Origin: Caballeronia turbans
GTDB lineage: Bacteria > Pseudomonadota > Gammaproteobacteria > Burkholderiales > Burkholderiaceae
NCBI GenBank assembly: GCA_001544655.2
Contig: FCOD02000009.1
Location: forward strand, 1-64,000
Length of the DNA: 64,000 nucleotides
Direction of reading: 5' to 3'
Shown piece by piece: positions 26,584 to 34,897 of this stretch (the first letter of the stretch is position 1; every line of letters begins with the position of its first letter). Position numbers and translations under genes: made by a program. Under the pieces are notes generated by a model, which had not been told where the DNA came from, searched no databases, and worked only from the letters and a program-made list of their open reading frames with translations.

Positions 26584-27726
26584 ATGAATCCCTTCCATCC
26601 CCTTGCGTGGGCGCACGACTCGTTCTGGTCGTTCTTCCCTCGCGAAATCGTCGGTCTCACGGCACAGTTATTCGACAACGCCGAGACCGCGATCGCGGCA
26701 CCCGCAACTCCATTGCAGTCGGAGAGCGAAGCGCACACAGCGCATGCCAAAGATGACCCGCCGCGCAGCGACACGCCGGTCGCGCGAGTGAGCGCGACCG
26801 CCTCCCACGCCGAAACGCTCGTGCCCGAAGCGACCGCTCATCGTTGGTTGAGCAAACATTTCGAGCATGGCAACGAGACGTATCGATTCAAGGTCTACAT
26901 TCCCGGTGCACACGATGGTCGTCCGTTACCGATGATCGTCATGCTCCACGGTGCGCAACAGGACTCGGACGACTTCGCGTCAGGGACCGGAATGAACATC
27001 GTTGCCGAAGAGAATGGCTTCATCGTCGTTTATCCGGAGCAGCCGGAGAGTTCGAATCCACTGAAATGCTGGAATTGGTTCCTGCCGGCGAATCAGACAC
27101 GCGAATCGGGCGAAGCGGCGGCGATCGCGGCGCTCACGCGCGAGGTCGCGGACATGTATAACGTCGATCGCGCGCGCATTTATGTTGCAGGCATGTCGGC
27201 CGGTGGCGCGCTGGCCGTCAATCTCGCCGTGACTCATCCTGAGCTGTACGCTGCCGCGGCGATTCATTCAGGGCTGGCATTCGGCGTCGCCGACGAGCAA
27301 CTGGCGGCACTCTGCGCGATGAATGACGGCAAGGGAAAGGTGCGCCTTCCGCAAGCGTCGTCCGGGCGAGCCACGCCGCGCGCCGTGCCGCTGATCGTCT
27401 TTCACGGCGATGCCGACGACACCGTGCATCCGCGTAACAGCGAACAGATCGTGTCGATGAGTCAGCTATTGCATGGCATGTCTGACGACACGGTGACGTC
27501 ATCCGTAGTCCACTTCGCCCAGGAGGAGGGCGGCCACGCTTATACCCGACACGAGTTTCATGATCGTGACGGTGTATTGATCGGCGAGCAGTGGATCGTG
27601 CACGGGCTAGGTCATGCATGGTCGGGAGGCCATCCCGATGGAACCCACACGGACATCCGCGGACCGCGGGCGAGCAGGGAAATCGCTCGATTCTTCGATC
27701 GACTCGCAGGAAACGGTAGCCTCTAG
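26584..27726 (+). CDS. PHB depolymerase-family esterase 1
   Basis: This is a 380-residue alpha/beta hydrolase of the PHB depolymerase/feruloyl esterase family. An unconserved leader of about 90 residues precedes the catalytic core, which starts at FKVYIPGAHDG. The oxyanion region is VMLHGAQQDSDDFA, the nucleophile elbow GMSAG (Ser at about 205), the acid in VFHGDADDTVHP, and the His in GLGHAWSGG. There is no clear signal peptide, so an intracellular role in PHB turnover is possible. Two paralogues follow at 53787-54902 and 60898-61773. No strong ribosome-binding site precedes the ATG. Confidence 0.9.
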   Translation: MNPFHPLAWAHDSFWSFFPREIVGLTAQLFDNAETAIAAPATPLQSESEAHTAHAKDDPPRSDTPVARVSATASHAETLVPEATAHRWLSKHFEHGNETYRFKVYIPGAHDGRPLPMIVMLHGAQQDSDDFASGTGMNIVAEENGFIVVYPEQPESSNPLKCWNWFLPANQTRESGEAAAIAALTREVADMYNVDRARIYVAGMSAGGALAVNLAVTHPELYAAAAIHSGLAFGVADEQLAALCAMNDGKGKVRLPQASSGRATPRAVPLIVFHGDADDTVHPRNSEQIVSMSQLLHGMSDDTVTSSVVHFAQEEGGHAYTRHEFHDRDGVLIGEQWIVHGLGHAWSGGHPDGTHTDIRGPRASREIARFFDRLAGNGSL

Positions 27727-27882
27727 CCGCCGGCGTCCGGTTCAATGACGTCCGCATTGATTTTTCCTTCTCGCCGCCTAGACTTCGATTCCACACCATA
27801 AGCAGTCGACGAAAGCGCGAATTCGTCTGCGCATTTCCACAAGTGCTTCTGCCTGTCCGTGGGCGTGCCGAGAGGAGAGACG

Positions 27883-28245
27883 ATGAAATGCATCGAGTTA
27901 TACACCGGCCACGACGGCCACTCGTCGTTCAGAACCGTCCACACATTCGAAGCAAGCCCCGTGATATTCAATGGCGTCGCCGTGTCGTTATCGGCGCCGC
28001 AGCCGTGCGAAAGCGTGCTCGTGCATGAGTTCGACGCAGACTATGTGCTCGGCTGGCACAACCCGCCATGCAGACAGTACGTCGTCGTCCTCGAGGGGGA
28101 ACTCGAAATCACCGTGCAAGGCAGTGACGCCGCGCAACGTTTTGCAGCAGGCGCGATATTCATTGCCGGTGACATGAACGGCACAGGCCATACGACGCGC
28201 GCCATCCGATCAGGCCGCGCATTGGTCGTCAACCTGCGGGGATGA
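27883..28245 (+). CDS. Cupin-domain protein
   Basis: This 120-residue single-domain cupin has the second cupin motif clear (GWHNPPCRQYVVVLEGELEI, about 61-80) and the barrel continuing to GHTTRAIRSGRALVVNL. The ATG follows GGAGAGACG. It ends 4 bp before the dehydrogenase gene, so the two are probably one operon. Some cupins are enzymes and others bind sugars or small acids; the metal-ligand pattern here (one clear His region) does not decide. It may supply or guard a substrate of the dehydrogenase. Confidence 0.85.
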   Translation: MKCIELYTGHDGHSSFRTVHTFEASPVIFNGVAVSLSAPQPCESVLVHEFDADYVLGWHNPPCRQYVVVLEGELEITVQGSDAAQRFAAGAIFIAGDMNGTGHTTRAIRSGRALVVNLRG

Positions 28246-28249
28246 CACC

Positions 28250-28996
28250 ATGTTATCGAAGGATGCGCTGGCAGTCGTGACGGGCGGCGGCAGTGGCATA
28301 GGCCTCGCCGCCGCCGAACGATTCCTTGCCGAAGGCGCGCGCGTGGTCATCAGCGGACGTAACGCGGAAAAACTCGAACGTGCTGCGCACAAGCTCGGCA
28401 GGAACGCGCTGCCTGTTGTCGCCGACGCCGCGGTTCCCGACGACATGCGTCGGTTATACGAGACGGCAGTCGGCCACTTCCAATCGAATGTCGATATCGT
28501 CGTCGCCAATGCGGGTGTATCCCGTCAAACGCCGGTGCGCGACACGTCGCTGGCGCAGTTCTCCGAAGTGTTCGATACCAACGTCGGCGGGGTCTACGCC
28601 ACCGTGCGCGAGGCACTGCCGTTTCTCGCGAGACCGGCGTCGATCATTCTCGTTGCGTCGCTTGCGGCCCATCAGGGCACGAAGAATTTTTCTGCGTACT
28701 GTGCGTCGAAGGCGGCGGTCGTTTCGCTTGCAAAGAGTTTCGCGGCGGAGTTCGTCGAGTCCGGCATACGCGTCAACAGCATTTCTCCGGGCGTGGCCAA
28801 TACGCCTATATTCGATAGCCTCGGCATGTCGGAAGCGCAACTGCTGGAATGGTCTCGCGTAATTCCGATGAAGCGGCCCGCCGACCCCGCCGAAATCGCC
28901 GCAGCCATTCTCTTTCTTGCTTCCGATGCATCGCGCTACATGACAGGCGCCGACCTCGCAGTCGACGGCGGCATGTCAGGCATCAGTCCATTTTGA
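28250..28996 (+). CDS. Short-chain dehydrogenase/reductase
   Basis: This is a 248-residue classical SDR enzyme with an NAD(P)-binding Rossmann fold. The cofactor motif is TGGGSGIG (about 11-18), the structural NAG motif is in VVANAGVS, and the catalytic YxxxK is YCASK preceded by a Ser-bearing strand (LVASLAAHQG). The C-terminal ASRYMTGADLAVDGGMSG is typical of the fold. It lies 4 bp after a cupin gene. The substrate is unknown. An ATG after GGGGATG serves as start. Confidence 0.92.
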   Translation: MLSKDALAVVTGGGSGIGLAAAERFLAEGARVVISGRNAEKLERAAHKLGRNALPVVADAAVPDDMRRLYETAVGHFQSNVDIVVANAGVSRQTPVRDTSLAQFSEVFDTNVGGVYATVREALPFLARPASIILVASLAAHQGTKNFSAYCASKAAVVSLAKSFAAEFVESGIRVNSISPGVANTPIFDSLGMSEAQLLEWSRVIPMKRPADPAEIAAAILFLASDASRYMTGADLAVDGGMSGISPF

Positions 28997-29074
28997 TGGA
29001 TGCTGTCAAGACGCCGCGCTAACCAGAAGCGCGCGCCTTTTTCCCGCACCCCGCGAAAACCCCTCTGCCGCCAT

Positions 29075-29090
29075 GCGAAGCACGCTTCGC
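29075..29090. promoter_or_regulatory. Candidate upstream activator site 1
   Basis: GCGAAGC-AC-GCTTCGC is a 16-bp perfect palindrome about 108 bp upstream of the sigma-54 promoter. It shares the core GCGAA-N6-TTCGC with a second site 43 bp downstream, about four turns of DNA. This is a likely binding site for the sigma-54 activator encoded at the end of the cassette. Confidence 0.55.
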
Positions 29091-29117
29091 GGCTCGCCCC
29101 CGTTATCCCCGCATCAA

Positions 29118-29133
29118 GCGAAGCGGCATTCGC
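29118..29133. promoter_or_regulatory. Candidate upstream activator site 2
   Basis: GCGAA-N6-TTCGC, with the left arm extended to GCGAAGC as in site 1. It lies about 65 bp upstream of the sigma-54 promoter. Same spacing and arms as site 1 make a shared dimeric regulator likely. Confidence 0.5.
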
Positions 29134-29197
29134 CGGCATTGCCAGCGCTCATCGTCTAACCCCTTGCGCGACAAGGCTTTGGCGCGTTTCTTCAAAC

Positions 29198-29213
29198 TGG
29201 CACGACCTTCGCA
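29198..29213 (+). promoter_or_regulatory. Sigma-54-type promoter of the cassette
   Basis: TGGCACG-ACCT-TCGCA matches the sigma-54 consensus TGGCACG-N4-TTGCW with a single mismatch and keeps the invariant GG (-24) and GC (-12) at the correct distance. It lies 57 bp before the ATG of the first cassette gene. The activator gene at 36403-37758 supports this reading. Confidence 0.7.
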
Positions 29214-29269
29214 AACAGAAGTGCGTGCGAGCTTCGAGTCTCGCCAAACAGCGCAAAAGGAGCGACAAA

Positions 29270-30199
29270 ATGCACGATATCGGAAGTTCCCGGCCCACCG
29301 GATGGGGCCCCGGCTATAACGAGTTTGAGCAGGAATTGTCGGCTGAAGCGGCGGGCGAGACGGCTCAGGAATTCGAGGGCGAAGGCGAGTTCGAAACCGA
29401 GTTCGAAGTCGGCGAAAGCGAGTTCGAGAACGAATTCGAAGGCGAAGTCTCGGGCGAAATGCAGGAGATGGAACTCGCCGCCGAACTGCTCGCCGTCAGC
29501 AACGAACAGGAGATGGAACAGTTCCTCGGCGGGTTGATCAAGTCCGTCGGACGCGCGGCGACGAACTTCGCGAAGTCGTCCGCGGGCAAGGCGCTCGGCG
29601 GCATCCTGCGCTCCGCGGCGAAGTCCGCGTTGCCGATCGTCGGCAGTGCGCTCGGCAACTTCGTGGTGCCCGGAGCCGGCGGGCTGATCGGCGGCAAGCT
29701 CGCGAGCATGGCCGGCAGCGCGCTGGGTCTCGAACTGGAAGGGCTCAGCAACGAGGATCGTGAGTTCGAAGTCGCGCGCCGTCTCGTGCGCATCGGCCAG
29801 CATGCGACCCAGCATCTCGCGTCGATGCCCGCGCACGTGCCGCCCGCCCGCGCGGCGCGCATCGCGTTCCTGCGCGCCGCGCGTCAGGTTGCGCCGGGAC
29901 TCGTGCCGGCAATGCGCGCGATCTCGCGCAACGGCATCGCGGCCGCGCGCCAGGCGCCTGTGGCGATCTTCGGTGCCCCCGCGCGCCGCTATCCCGGCCA
30001 GCGCTATGCGCCGGGCGCGTACTACGACGGCGCCGCAACCGCATCGGCCTACGAGGGCTCCGCGCCCGCCGCGAGCGCGCCTTGCCCGAACTGCGGCACG
30101 CATACGCAGGTCGCGATGCCTCACAGCGGGCAATGGCGTCGTTCACGCAACGGGCGGGCCATCATCCTCTATCTGGGCCCGCGCCGTACGGCGTACTGA
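29270..30199 (+). CDS. Acidic low-complexity protein with hydrophobic Gly/Ala-rich core
   Basis: This is the first gene of the cassette; I do not recognise a characterised family. Of 309 residues, about 15-70 are an acidic, repetitive stretch of E-F-E-G units. Residues 82-150 are rich in Gly, Ala and hydrophobics with GG pairs (FLGGLIKSVGRA, GAGGLIGGKLASMAGSALG), reminiscent of membrane-active peptides. Then come basic amphipathic helices (about 160-230), a Tyr/Gly/Pro-rich linker and a lone CPNCG near 270. No signal peptide is seen. The ATG follows AAAAGGAGCG. A role as a membrane-active effector or structural protein, held soluble by its acidic end, is only a guess. Confidence 0.85.
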   Translation: MHDIGSSRPTGWGPGYNEFEQELSAEAAGETAQEFEGEGEFETEFEVGESEFENEFEGEVSGEMQEMELAAELLAVSNEQEMEQFLGGLIKSVGRAATNFAKSSAGKALGGILRSAAKSALPIVGSALGNFVVPGAGGLIGGKLASMAGSALGLELEGLSNEDREFEVARRLVRIGQHATQHLASMPAHVPPARAARIAFLRAARQVAPGLVPAMRAISRNGIAAARQAPVAIFGAPARRYPGQRYAPGAYYDGAATASAYEGSAPAASAPCPNCGTHTQVAMPHSGQWRRSRNGRAIILYLGPRRTAY

Positions 30200-30218
30200 A
30201 CCGCGAGGCTCGAGTGCG

Positions 30219-31577
30219 ATGAACTCGTGTGAAGAAGCGCTGCGTCTGCTCGAACAAGAGGTGCTCGGCATCCGGGCACGGCTCGACGCGCAACTCCCGT
30301 ATGCCCTGCAGATGCCGATGGTGCCCGCCGCGAACGTCAGCGACGAAGCGATGGGCGCCATCGAACGGCACATGCAGGCGGCCCGCCAGCAACTGCGCAA
30401 GCGCATCGCGCAATTTCTGCGGCAGTTGCGCACGCTCGCGGCCACGCCGGCGAACGTGGCCCGGGCGCAGCGCCGCCATGCGCTCCTGAAGCTGTATTTC
30501 CAGGCCGCGCTCACGCATTTCGAGATTTTCGCGGAGGTGCTCACGCAGCGCAGCCAGCACGGCACCGGCATCTGGCTCGCGGGCCTCGATGTCGCCGCGC
30601 AGGACGGCCTGCGACAGCCGGGCGTGCCGGTCGCGCCGCCGCCTGTCATCTGCTACGTCGAGCGCGGGCACGGCGGCGCGATACGGCGCGCGCGCACGCG
30701 GCTGCCGGGCGGCGGCAACAATCCGGTCGCGGTGATTCGCATGCCGCGCGAGCGGATGGTCGGCACGGGCATCGCGGCGTCGCTCTATCACGAAGTGGGG
30801 CATCAAGCGTCGGCGCTGCTCGATCTCGCCAACGCGTACAAGCGCGCCTCGCCGTCGCGTTTCGTGCGCGGGCCTTCGATCTGGCGCGCCTGGGATCGAT
30901 GGATCGGGGAGATCGTCGCCGATCTGTGGGCGGTGTCGCGTGTGGGCATCGCGGCGAGCGTCGGGCTGATGAGCGTCGTGAGCCTGCCGCGCGCGTTCGT
31001 CATGCGCATCAATCTCGACGACCCGCATCCCGCGCCGTGGATACGCGTGAAGCTCTCCGTCGCGATGGGCCGCGCGCTCTATCCGCATCCGCAGTGGTCC
31101 GCGCTCGAAGCGGTGTGGGAGCGGCTTTATCCGCGGATGCAGATGAGCGCCACGCAGCGCAGTTCGTTCGATGCGCTGTCGCGTGCGATTCCACGCTTCG
31201 TCGCCGTGCTGCTGTCGCTGCGGCCGCATGCGTTGCGCGGCCGGACGATCGGCGCCGCGCTCAGTCTGCCGGACCGTCATCCCGAAGCGCTGCTCGCGCT
31301 CTGGCAACGCGTGAAGGCGCGGCCGCAGCAATTGCTCGCGGATACGCCGGCGCTGTCGTTCGCCGTGCTTGGGCAGGCGCGCTACAGCGGTCTGCTGCCG
31401 GCGCAGACGGAGTTGAAAGTGATCGCCGAGCTGCTGCAACGCTGGGCGCTCGCGGGTTATCTGCCCTGGAGCGCGGGCAGCACGCAACTGAGCGTCGCGC
31501 TCAATCAGCGACGGCCGCCCGCAACCTCGCCTCACGCAAGTTCGCTGCACGCAAACCCATTCGCCGCATACGCATGA
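30219..31577 (+). CDS. Putative HExxH zinc metallopeptidase of the cassette
   Basis: This 452-residue protein is not of a family I can name. The N-terminal 130 residues are helical and rich in Gln and Arg. A strand (VICYVERGHGGAIRRARTRL) leads to the zinc motif HEVGH (SLYHEVGHQASALLDL, about 188-203), and 40 or so residues later IGEIVADLWA supplies acidic residues that could complete the site as in gluzincins. The remainder is helical. There is no signal peptide. The gene starts 19 bp after the acidic protein gene and 20 bp before the 714-residue orphan, so it belongs to the same transcript. It might process the first gene's product. Confidence 0.82.
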   Translation: MNSCEEALRLLEQEVLGIRARLDAQLPYALQMPMVPAANVSDEAMGAIERHMQAARQQLRKRIAQFLRQLRTLAATPANVARAQRRHALLKLYFQAALTHFEIFAEVLTQRSQHGTGIWLAGLDVAAQDGLRQPGVPVAPPPVICYVERGHGGAIRRARTRLPGGGNNPVAVIRMPRERMVGTGIAASLYHEVGHQASALLDLANAYKRASPSRFVRGPSIWRAWDRWIGEIVADLWAVSRVGIAASVGLMSVVSLPRAFVMRINLDDPHPAPWIRVKLSVAMGRALYPHPQWSALEAVWERLYPRMQMSATQRSSFDALSRAIPRFVAVLLSLRPHALRGRTIGAALSLPDRHPEALLALWQRVKARPQQLLADTPALSFAVLGQARYSGLLPAQTELKVIAELLQRWALAGYLPWSAGSTQLSVALNQRRPPATSPHASSLHANPFAAYA

Positions 31578-31597
31578 TTTCATGAAGGAGCACAACG

Positions 31598-33742
31598 ATG
31601 AGCACCATCTTATTTCCGGGCGTGCTGCAACTGAAGATCGATGGGGACGATCCCACCGATCCCGGCAACTACACCGTGCAGATATCCGTCGAAACGCTCG
31701 CCGCCACCGAGCGCAACGCGAAAGGCCTGCTGCTGCGACGCGCCGGCTTCACACCCGCGAAGCCGGCCGCCGTGAGCGCGGGCGGTTCGATCGACGGCGC
31801 GCTCACGCTCTACACGAATCCGGACAAGGCGAGCGAGCTGGACGCGGGCGACCTGATGCTGCAACTGGTCGATGCGCTCGGCGCGTTCGTCACGGCCGAC
31901 ACCGACCCGAACGTCATCACGAAGATGGCGGCGTTCCTGCTGCAGGGCGAGAACGTGAAGCTCACGGGCAAATTCACGGCGCCGCTCGATGCCGGGCCCG
32001 CGGCGGCGCCGGTGAATGCGCCGATGAACGCGGCGGTCGATCCGAAGCGCATCGAACGCATCAAGGTGGGCGCGCGGCCCCTTGCGAATCCCGCGTCCAT
32101 CGACCCGCTCGCCAACGAGCACCACGCCCTCGCGCCGCTCGCCGAGCACGCAGTGGCGCTGCCGGACCCGCCCGCATCCATCGAGGTCGACGACCAGGAC
32201 AACGGCGGCGATCTCATCGGCGAACGCTCGGGCGTGGTCAACGACAACAGGATGTTCAGCAAACTCACGCCGGTCACGATGCGCCGCGCGACGCTTCCGC
32301 TGACCGCCGACGTCGCGCTGTGGATCCTCATCAAGCGCAACGCCGACATGCTGTCGTGGGACAACTACACGCGCAATCTCGATCTGCTGTTCTTCACGGG
32401 AAAGAGTGTGGACGGCATTCCGCTCTACAACGAAGCCACGCGGCTGAGCCGCCGCCGCTTTCTGCCGTTCACCGATACGGAGGCGTATCGCGCGCTCAAG
32501 GTGGCGACCGAGGCGTTCGTCGTGACGTGGGGCGCGGTCGTGCAGAACGGCGACGACATCGTGATGCTCAAGGATCTGCTGATGGGCGACCAGCGCGCGG
32601 TGGCGCTCGCCAACGAGCGCCTCGGGCTCAATCTCAACACGACGGACGTGTCGATTCTCGCGGACATGTACTTCAAGGAGAAAGGCCAGCTCGACGATTC
32701 GCCGTCCGTGCCTTATCTGGAGCGCATCGTCAGTCAGTTGCAGGGCACGGGGGCGGGCGAGATCGCCGTCGAAATGACGAAGGAGATTCGCGGCGAGCGG
32801 AGCGATCAGTGCGGCGGCAAATGCCTCTGGCTCACGCAATGGAACAACAACTACTCCGCGAAGCTGTTGCACCCGCCGCTCGTCGAACTGATCTGGAGCT
32901 ACTGGATGGAAGAGCTCCAGCTCGTGCAGACGATGAACGCGGTGTCGCGGCGCTTCCAGAACATCTCGAGCGGCCCGCGCGATCCGCTCGGCCAGCTCGA
33001 GCTCGATTCGCTTCGGCCCCTGAACAATCTCATCTGGGGCTGGGTGCAGGACGAGCAGCATCGTCTGCCGATCGAGCGGCGCGCGGCGGAATACGCGCAT
33101 CAATACGGCCTGCAACTGTTCGGGCGCGCCGTTCCGAAGATGCGTACCGCCGATAACCGCAGCAAGTTCCTCGAAGCGTTCCACACGCTGCTGAACTTGT
33201 GCGTGCCGTTCTTCCGTCAGGCCGACGACACCACGGTCGTGCCCGACGGATTCCCGATCCTGAACGCGCTGCGCGAAGTGCATCTGATCCTGTCGGAAGG
33301 CGCGCACAACCAGTTCCTCGATCTGCCGACGACCTCGCGCATCGAAATGATGATGCAGCAGTGGCTGCTCGCGCGGCCCGAATTCCGCGAGTATCTGCCG
33401 CGCCGCGCGATGGTCGCGTATCCGGAGCCGTGGATGCATTCCGTCGAAAGCATGCGCAAGCTGCAAGGCTGGGGCGACACCAACTCGTTCCAGTTCTGGC
33501 AGCTCGCGACGATGGGCGAGCAGATCGTCTCGTCGATCCGCTGGGGCGACTGGAACTCGATCAACGATCCAGCCAATGCCGCGAACTGGGCCACGTTCTT
33601 CCGGCCGGAGATCCAGGCGTACATCCACTCTTACCGCGCGGTGACGGGTGTGGACGTGAGTGCGGAACCGGTCGATGTGCAGGTGCCGGGCATTCATCTG
33701 CTCAGGCGTCTGCGCGAGCGGCGCGGCAGTCTCGCGGCGTAA
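31598..33742 (+). CDS. 714-residue orphan protein of the cassette
   Basis: This is the largest gene of the cassette and matches nothing I recognise. The N-terminal 150 residues look beta-rich (LFPGVLQLKIDGDDPTDPGN, GSIDGALTLYTNP, ENVKLTGKFTAP), then an acidic linker, then about 500 mainly helical residues with many Trp and Tyr (SYWMEELQLVQTMNAVSRRF, WQLATMGEQIVSSIRWGDWN). A single CGGKC lies near 404. There is no signal peptide or membrane span. The ATG follows AAGGAG. It could be the scaffold or modifying core of the system. Tight spacing to both neighbours supports one operon. Confidence 0.85.
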   Translation: MSTILFPGVLQLKIDGDDPTDPGNYTVQISVETLAATERNAKGLLLRRAGFTPAKPAAVSAGGSIDGALTLYTNPDKASELDAGDLMLQLVDALGAFVTADTDPNVITKMAAFLLQGENVKLTGKFTAPLDAGPAAAPVNAPMNAAVDPKRIERIKVGARPLANPASIDPLANEHHALAPLAEHAVALPDPPASIEVDDQDNGGDLIGERSGVVNDNRMFSKLTPVTMRRATLPLTADVALWILIKRNADMLSWDNYTRNLDLLFFTGKSVDGIPLYNEATRLSRRRFLPFTDTEAYRALKVATEAFVVTWGAVVQNGDDIVMLKDLLMGDQRAVALANERLGLNLNTTDVSILADMYFKEKGQLDDSPSVPYLERIVSQLQGTGAGEIAVEMTKEIRGERSDQCGGKCLWLTQWNNNYSAKLLHPPLVELIWSYWMEELQLVQTMNAVSRRFQNISSGPRDPLGQLELDSLRPLNNLIWGWVQDEQHRLPIERRAAEYAHQYGLQLFGRAVPKMRTADNRSKFLEAFHTLLNLCVPFFRQADDTTVVPDGFPILNALREVHLILSEGAHNQFLDLPTTSRIEMMMQQWLLARPEFREYLPRRAMVAYPEPWMHSVESMRKLQGWGDTNSFQFWQLATMGEQIVSSIRWGDWNSINDPANAANWATFFRPEIQAYIHSYRAVTGVDVSAEPVDVQVPGIHLLRRLRERRGSLAA

Positions 33743-33760
33743 AGAGAAGAGGGGCGCGCG

Positions 33761-34897
33761 ATGATCGACTTCGCTTCCGCGCTGTATCTCGGCATGCGGC
33801 ATCCGGCGGGCGCGCTCGGCACGTGGGACGCGCTCACGACCGGGCTGCCCGCCGCGCTGGCGGCCGCGCCGCTCGCCCGCCGCGTCGCCGCCGATGCCGC
33901 GTCGCTGCAGGGCACGGAAGCGGGCATGGTCGGCGCATCGACGCTGCATCTGGCGATCGATGCGTTCGACCGGCTCGGCCGCACGCATGCGCTGATCGCC
34001 GATGACGCGCTGTATCCGGTGATGCGCTGGGCGCTCGAGCGGATGATGGGCCGGGGCGTGCCGGTAACGTGGTTCAGGCACGGCGACGCCGCCGATCTCG
34101 CGCATAAGCTCGGGCGGCGCGCGGCGGCTCGCCCGCCCGCCGTCGTCACCGATGCGACCGTCGGCGATGGCGTGCCCGCGCCCATCGAACGATATGTGAA
34201 CGCGGTACGGCGCGAAGCGGGGCTCGTGCTCGTCGATCACAGTCAGGTGCTCGGGCTGACGGGTGAGCGCGCATCGTCGCGCAGTCCGTGGGGGCAGGGC
34301 GGCGGCGGCGCCTTGCGGCATGCCGCGTTGACAGCGCCGTCGACGCAGCCGGTGCTGCTGCTCGCGTCGTGGGCGAAGGCCTTCGGCGCGCCGCTCGCGA
34401 CGCTGTGCGGGCCGGCGGCGCTGATCAACGATATTGCCCGCGATGGCCCCGCGCAATCGCATTGCAGTCCCGCGAGCGCCGTGGCGCTGCTCGCCGCGCT
34501 CGCCGCGCTCGCGATCAACCGCCGCGCGGGCGCACGGTTGCGGCTGCGGCTGTTGCATCGGTTGCATCGTCTGCATGACGGGCTGCGCGCGCTCGCGCGG
34601 TTCGCCGTGCCCGATCTGCATGTGTCGGGCCGATGGCACCCGCTGCAACGGCTCGAACTCGCGAGCGACGAACGAGCGCTCGCGCTGCATGCGGGCTTGA
34701 TCGCGCGCGGCATGCGCACCGCGCTGCTGCGTCAGCGCGGCGGCGGCTACGCGCTGATCGTGATCGCGCGGGCCGATCATCGCGTCGCGGACATCGACGC
34801 GCTGCTCGACGCGATCGCGTCGCTCGCGCCGCGCCTTCCCGCTGCGAGGGGTGTCGCGCGGCGCATTACAGCATCTACGGAGATCGAGCATGTTTAA
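33761..34897 (+). CDS. PLP-dependent enzyme of the oxoamine-synthase fold
   Basis: This 378-residue fold-type I PLP enzyme resembles 8-amino-7-oxononanoate synthase and 2-amino-3-ketobutyrate ligase. The PLP-contacting Asp is in VLVDHSQVLGLTG (about 160), and the Schiff-base Lys is in LLASWAKAFGAPLATLCG (about 208). It is somewhat short for the family (usually about 390-400) and rich in Ala and Arg. Oxoamine synthases join an amino acid to an acyl-CoA. No biotin or threonine genes are nearby, so its substrate here is probably specific to this cassette. GAGGGG precedes the ATG; its stop overlaps the next start by 8 bp. Confidence 0.85.
   Translation: MIDFASALYLGMRHPAGALGTWDALTTGLPAALAAAPLARRVAADAASLQGTEAGMVGASTLHLAIDAFDRLGRTHALIADDALYPVMRWALERMMGRGVPVTWFRHGDAADLAHKLGRRAAARPPAVVTDATVGDGVPAPIERYVNAVRREAGLVLVDHSQVLGLTGERASSRSPWGQGGGGALRHAALTAPSTQPVLLLASWAKAFGAPLATLCGPAALINDIARDGPAQSHCSPASAVALLAALAALAINRRAGARLRLRLLHRLHRLHDGLRALARFAVPDLHVSGRWHPLQRLELASDERALALHAGLIARGMRTALLRQRGGGYALIVIARADHRVADIDALLDAIASLAPRLPAARGVARRITASTEIEHV

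Larger units (their letters stand above)
28997..29269. promoter_or_regulatory. Regulatory region of the sigma-54 cassette
   Basis: This gene-free stretch carries, in order, two copies of GCGAA-N6-TTCGC (29075-29090 and 29118-29133), a near-consensus sigma-54 promoter (29198-29213) and a clear ribosome-binding site (AAAAGGAG) before the ATG at 29270. The spacing is what one expects for an enhancer-dependent promoter. Function is inferred. Confidence 0.6.
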
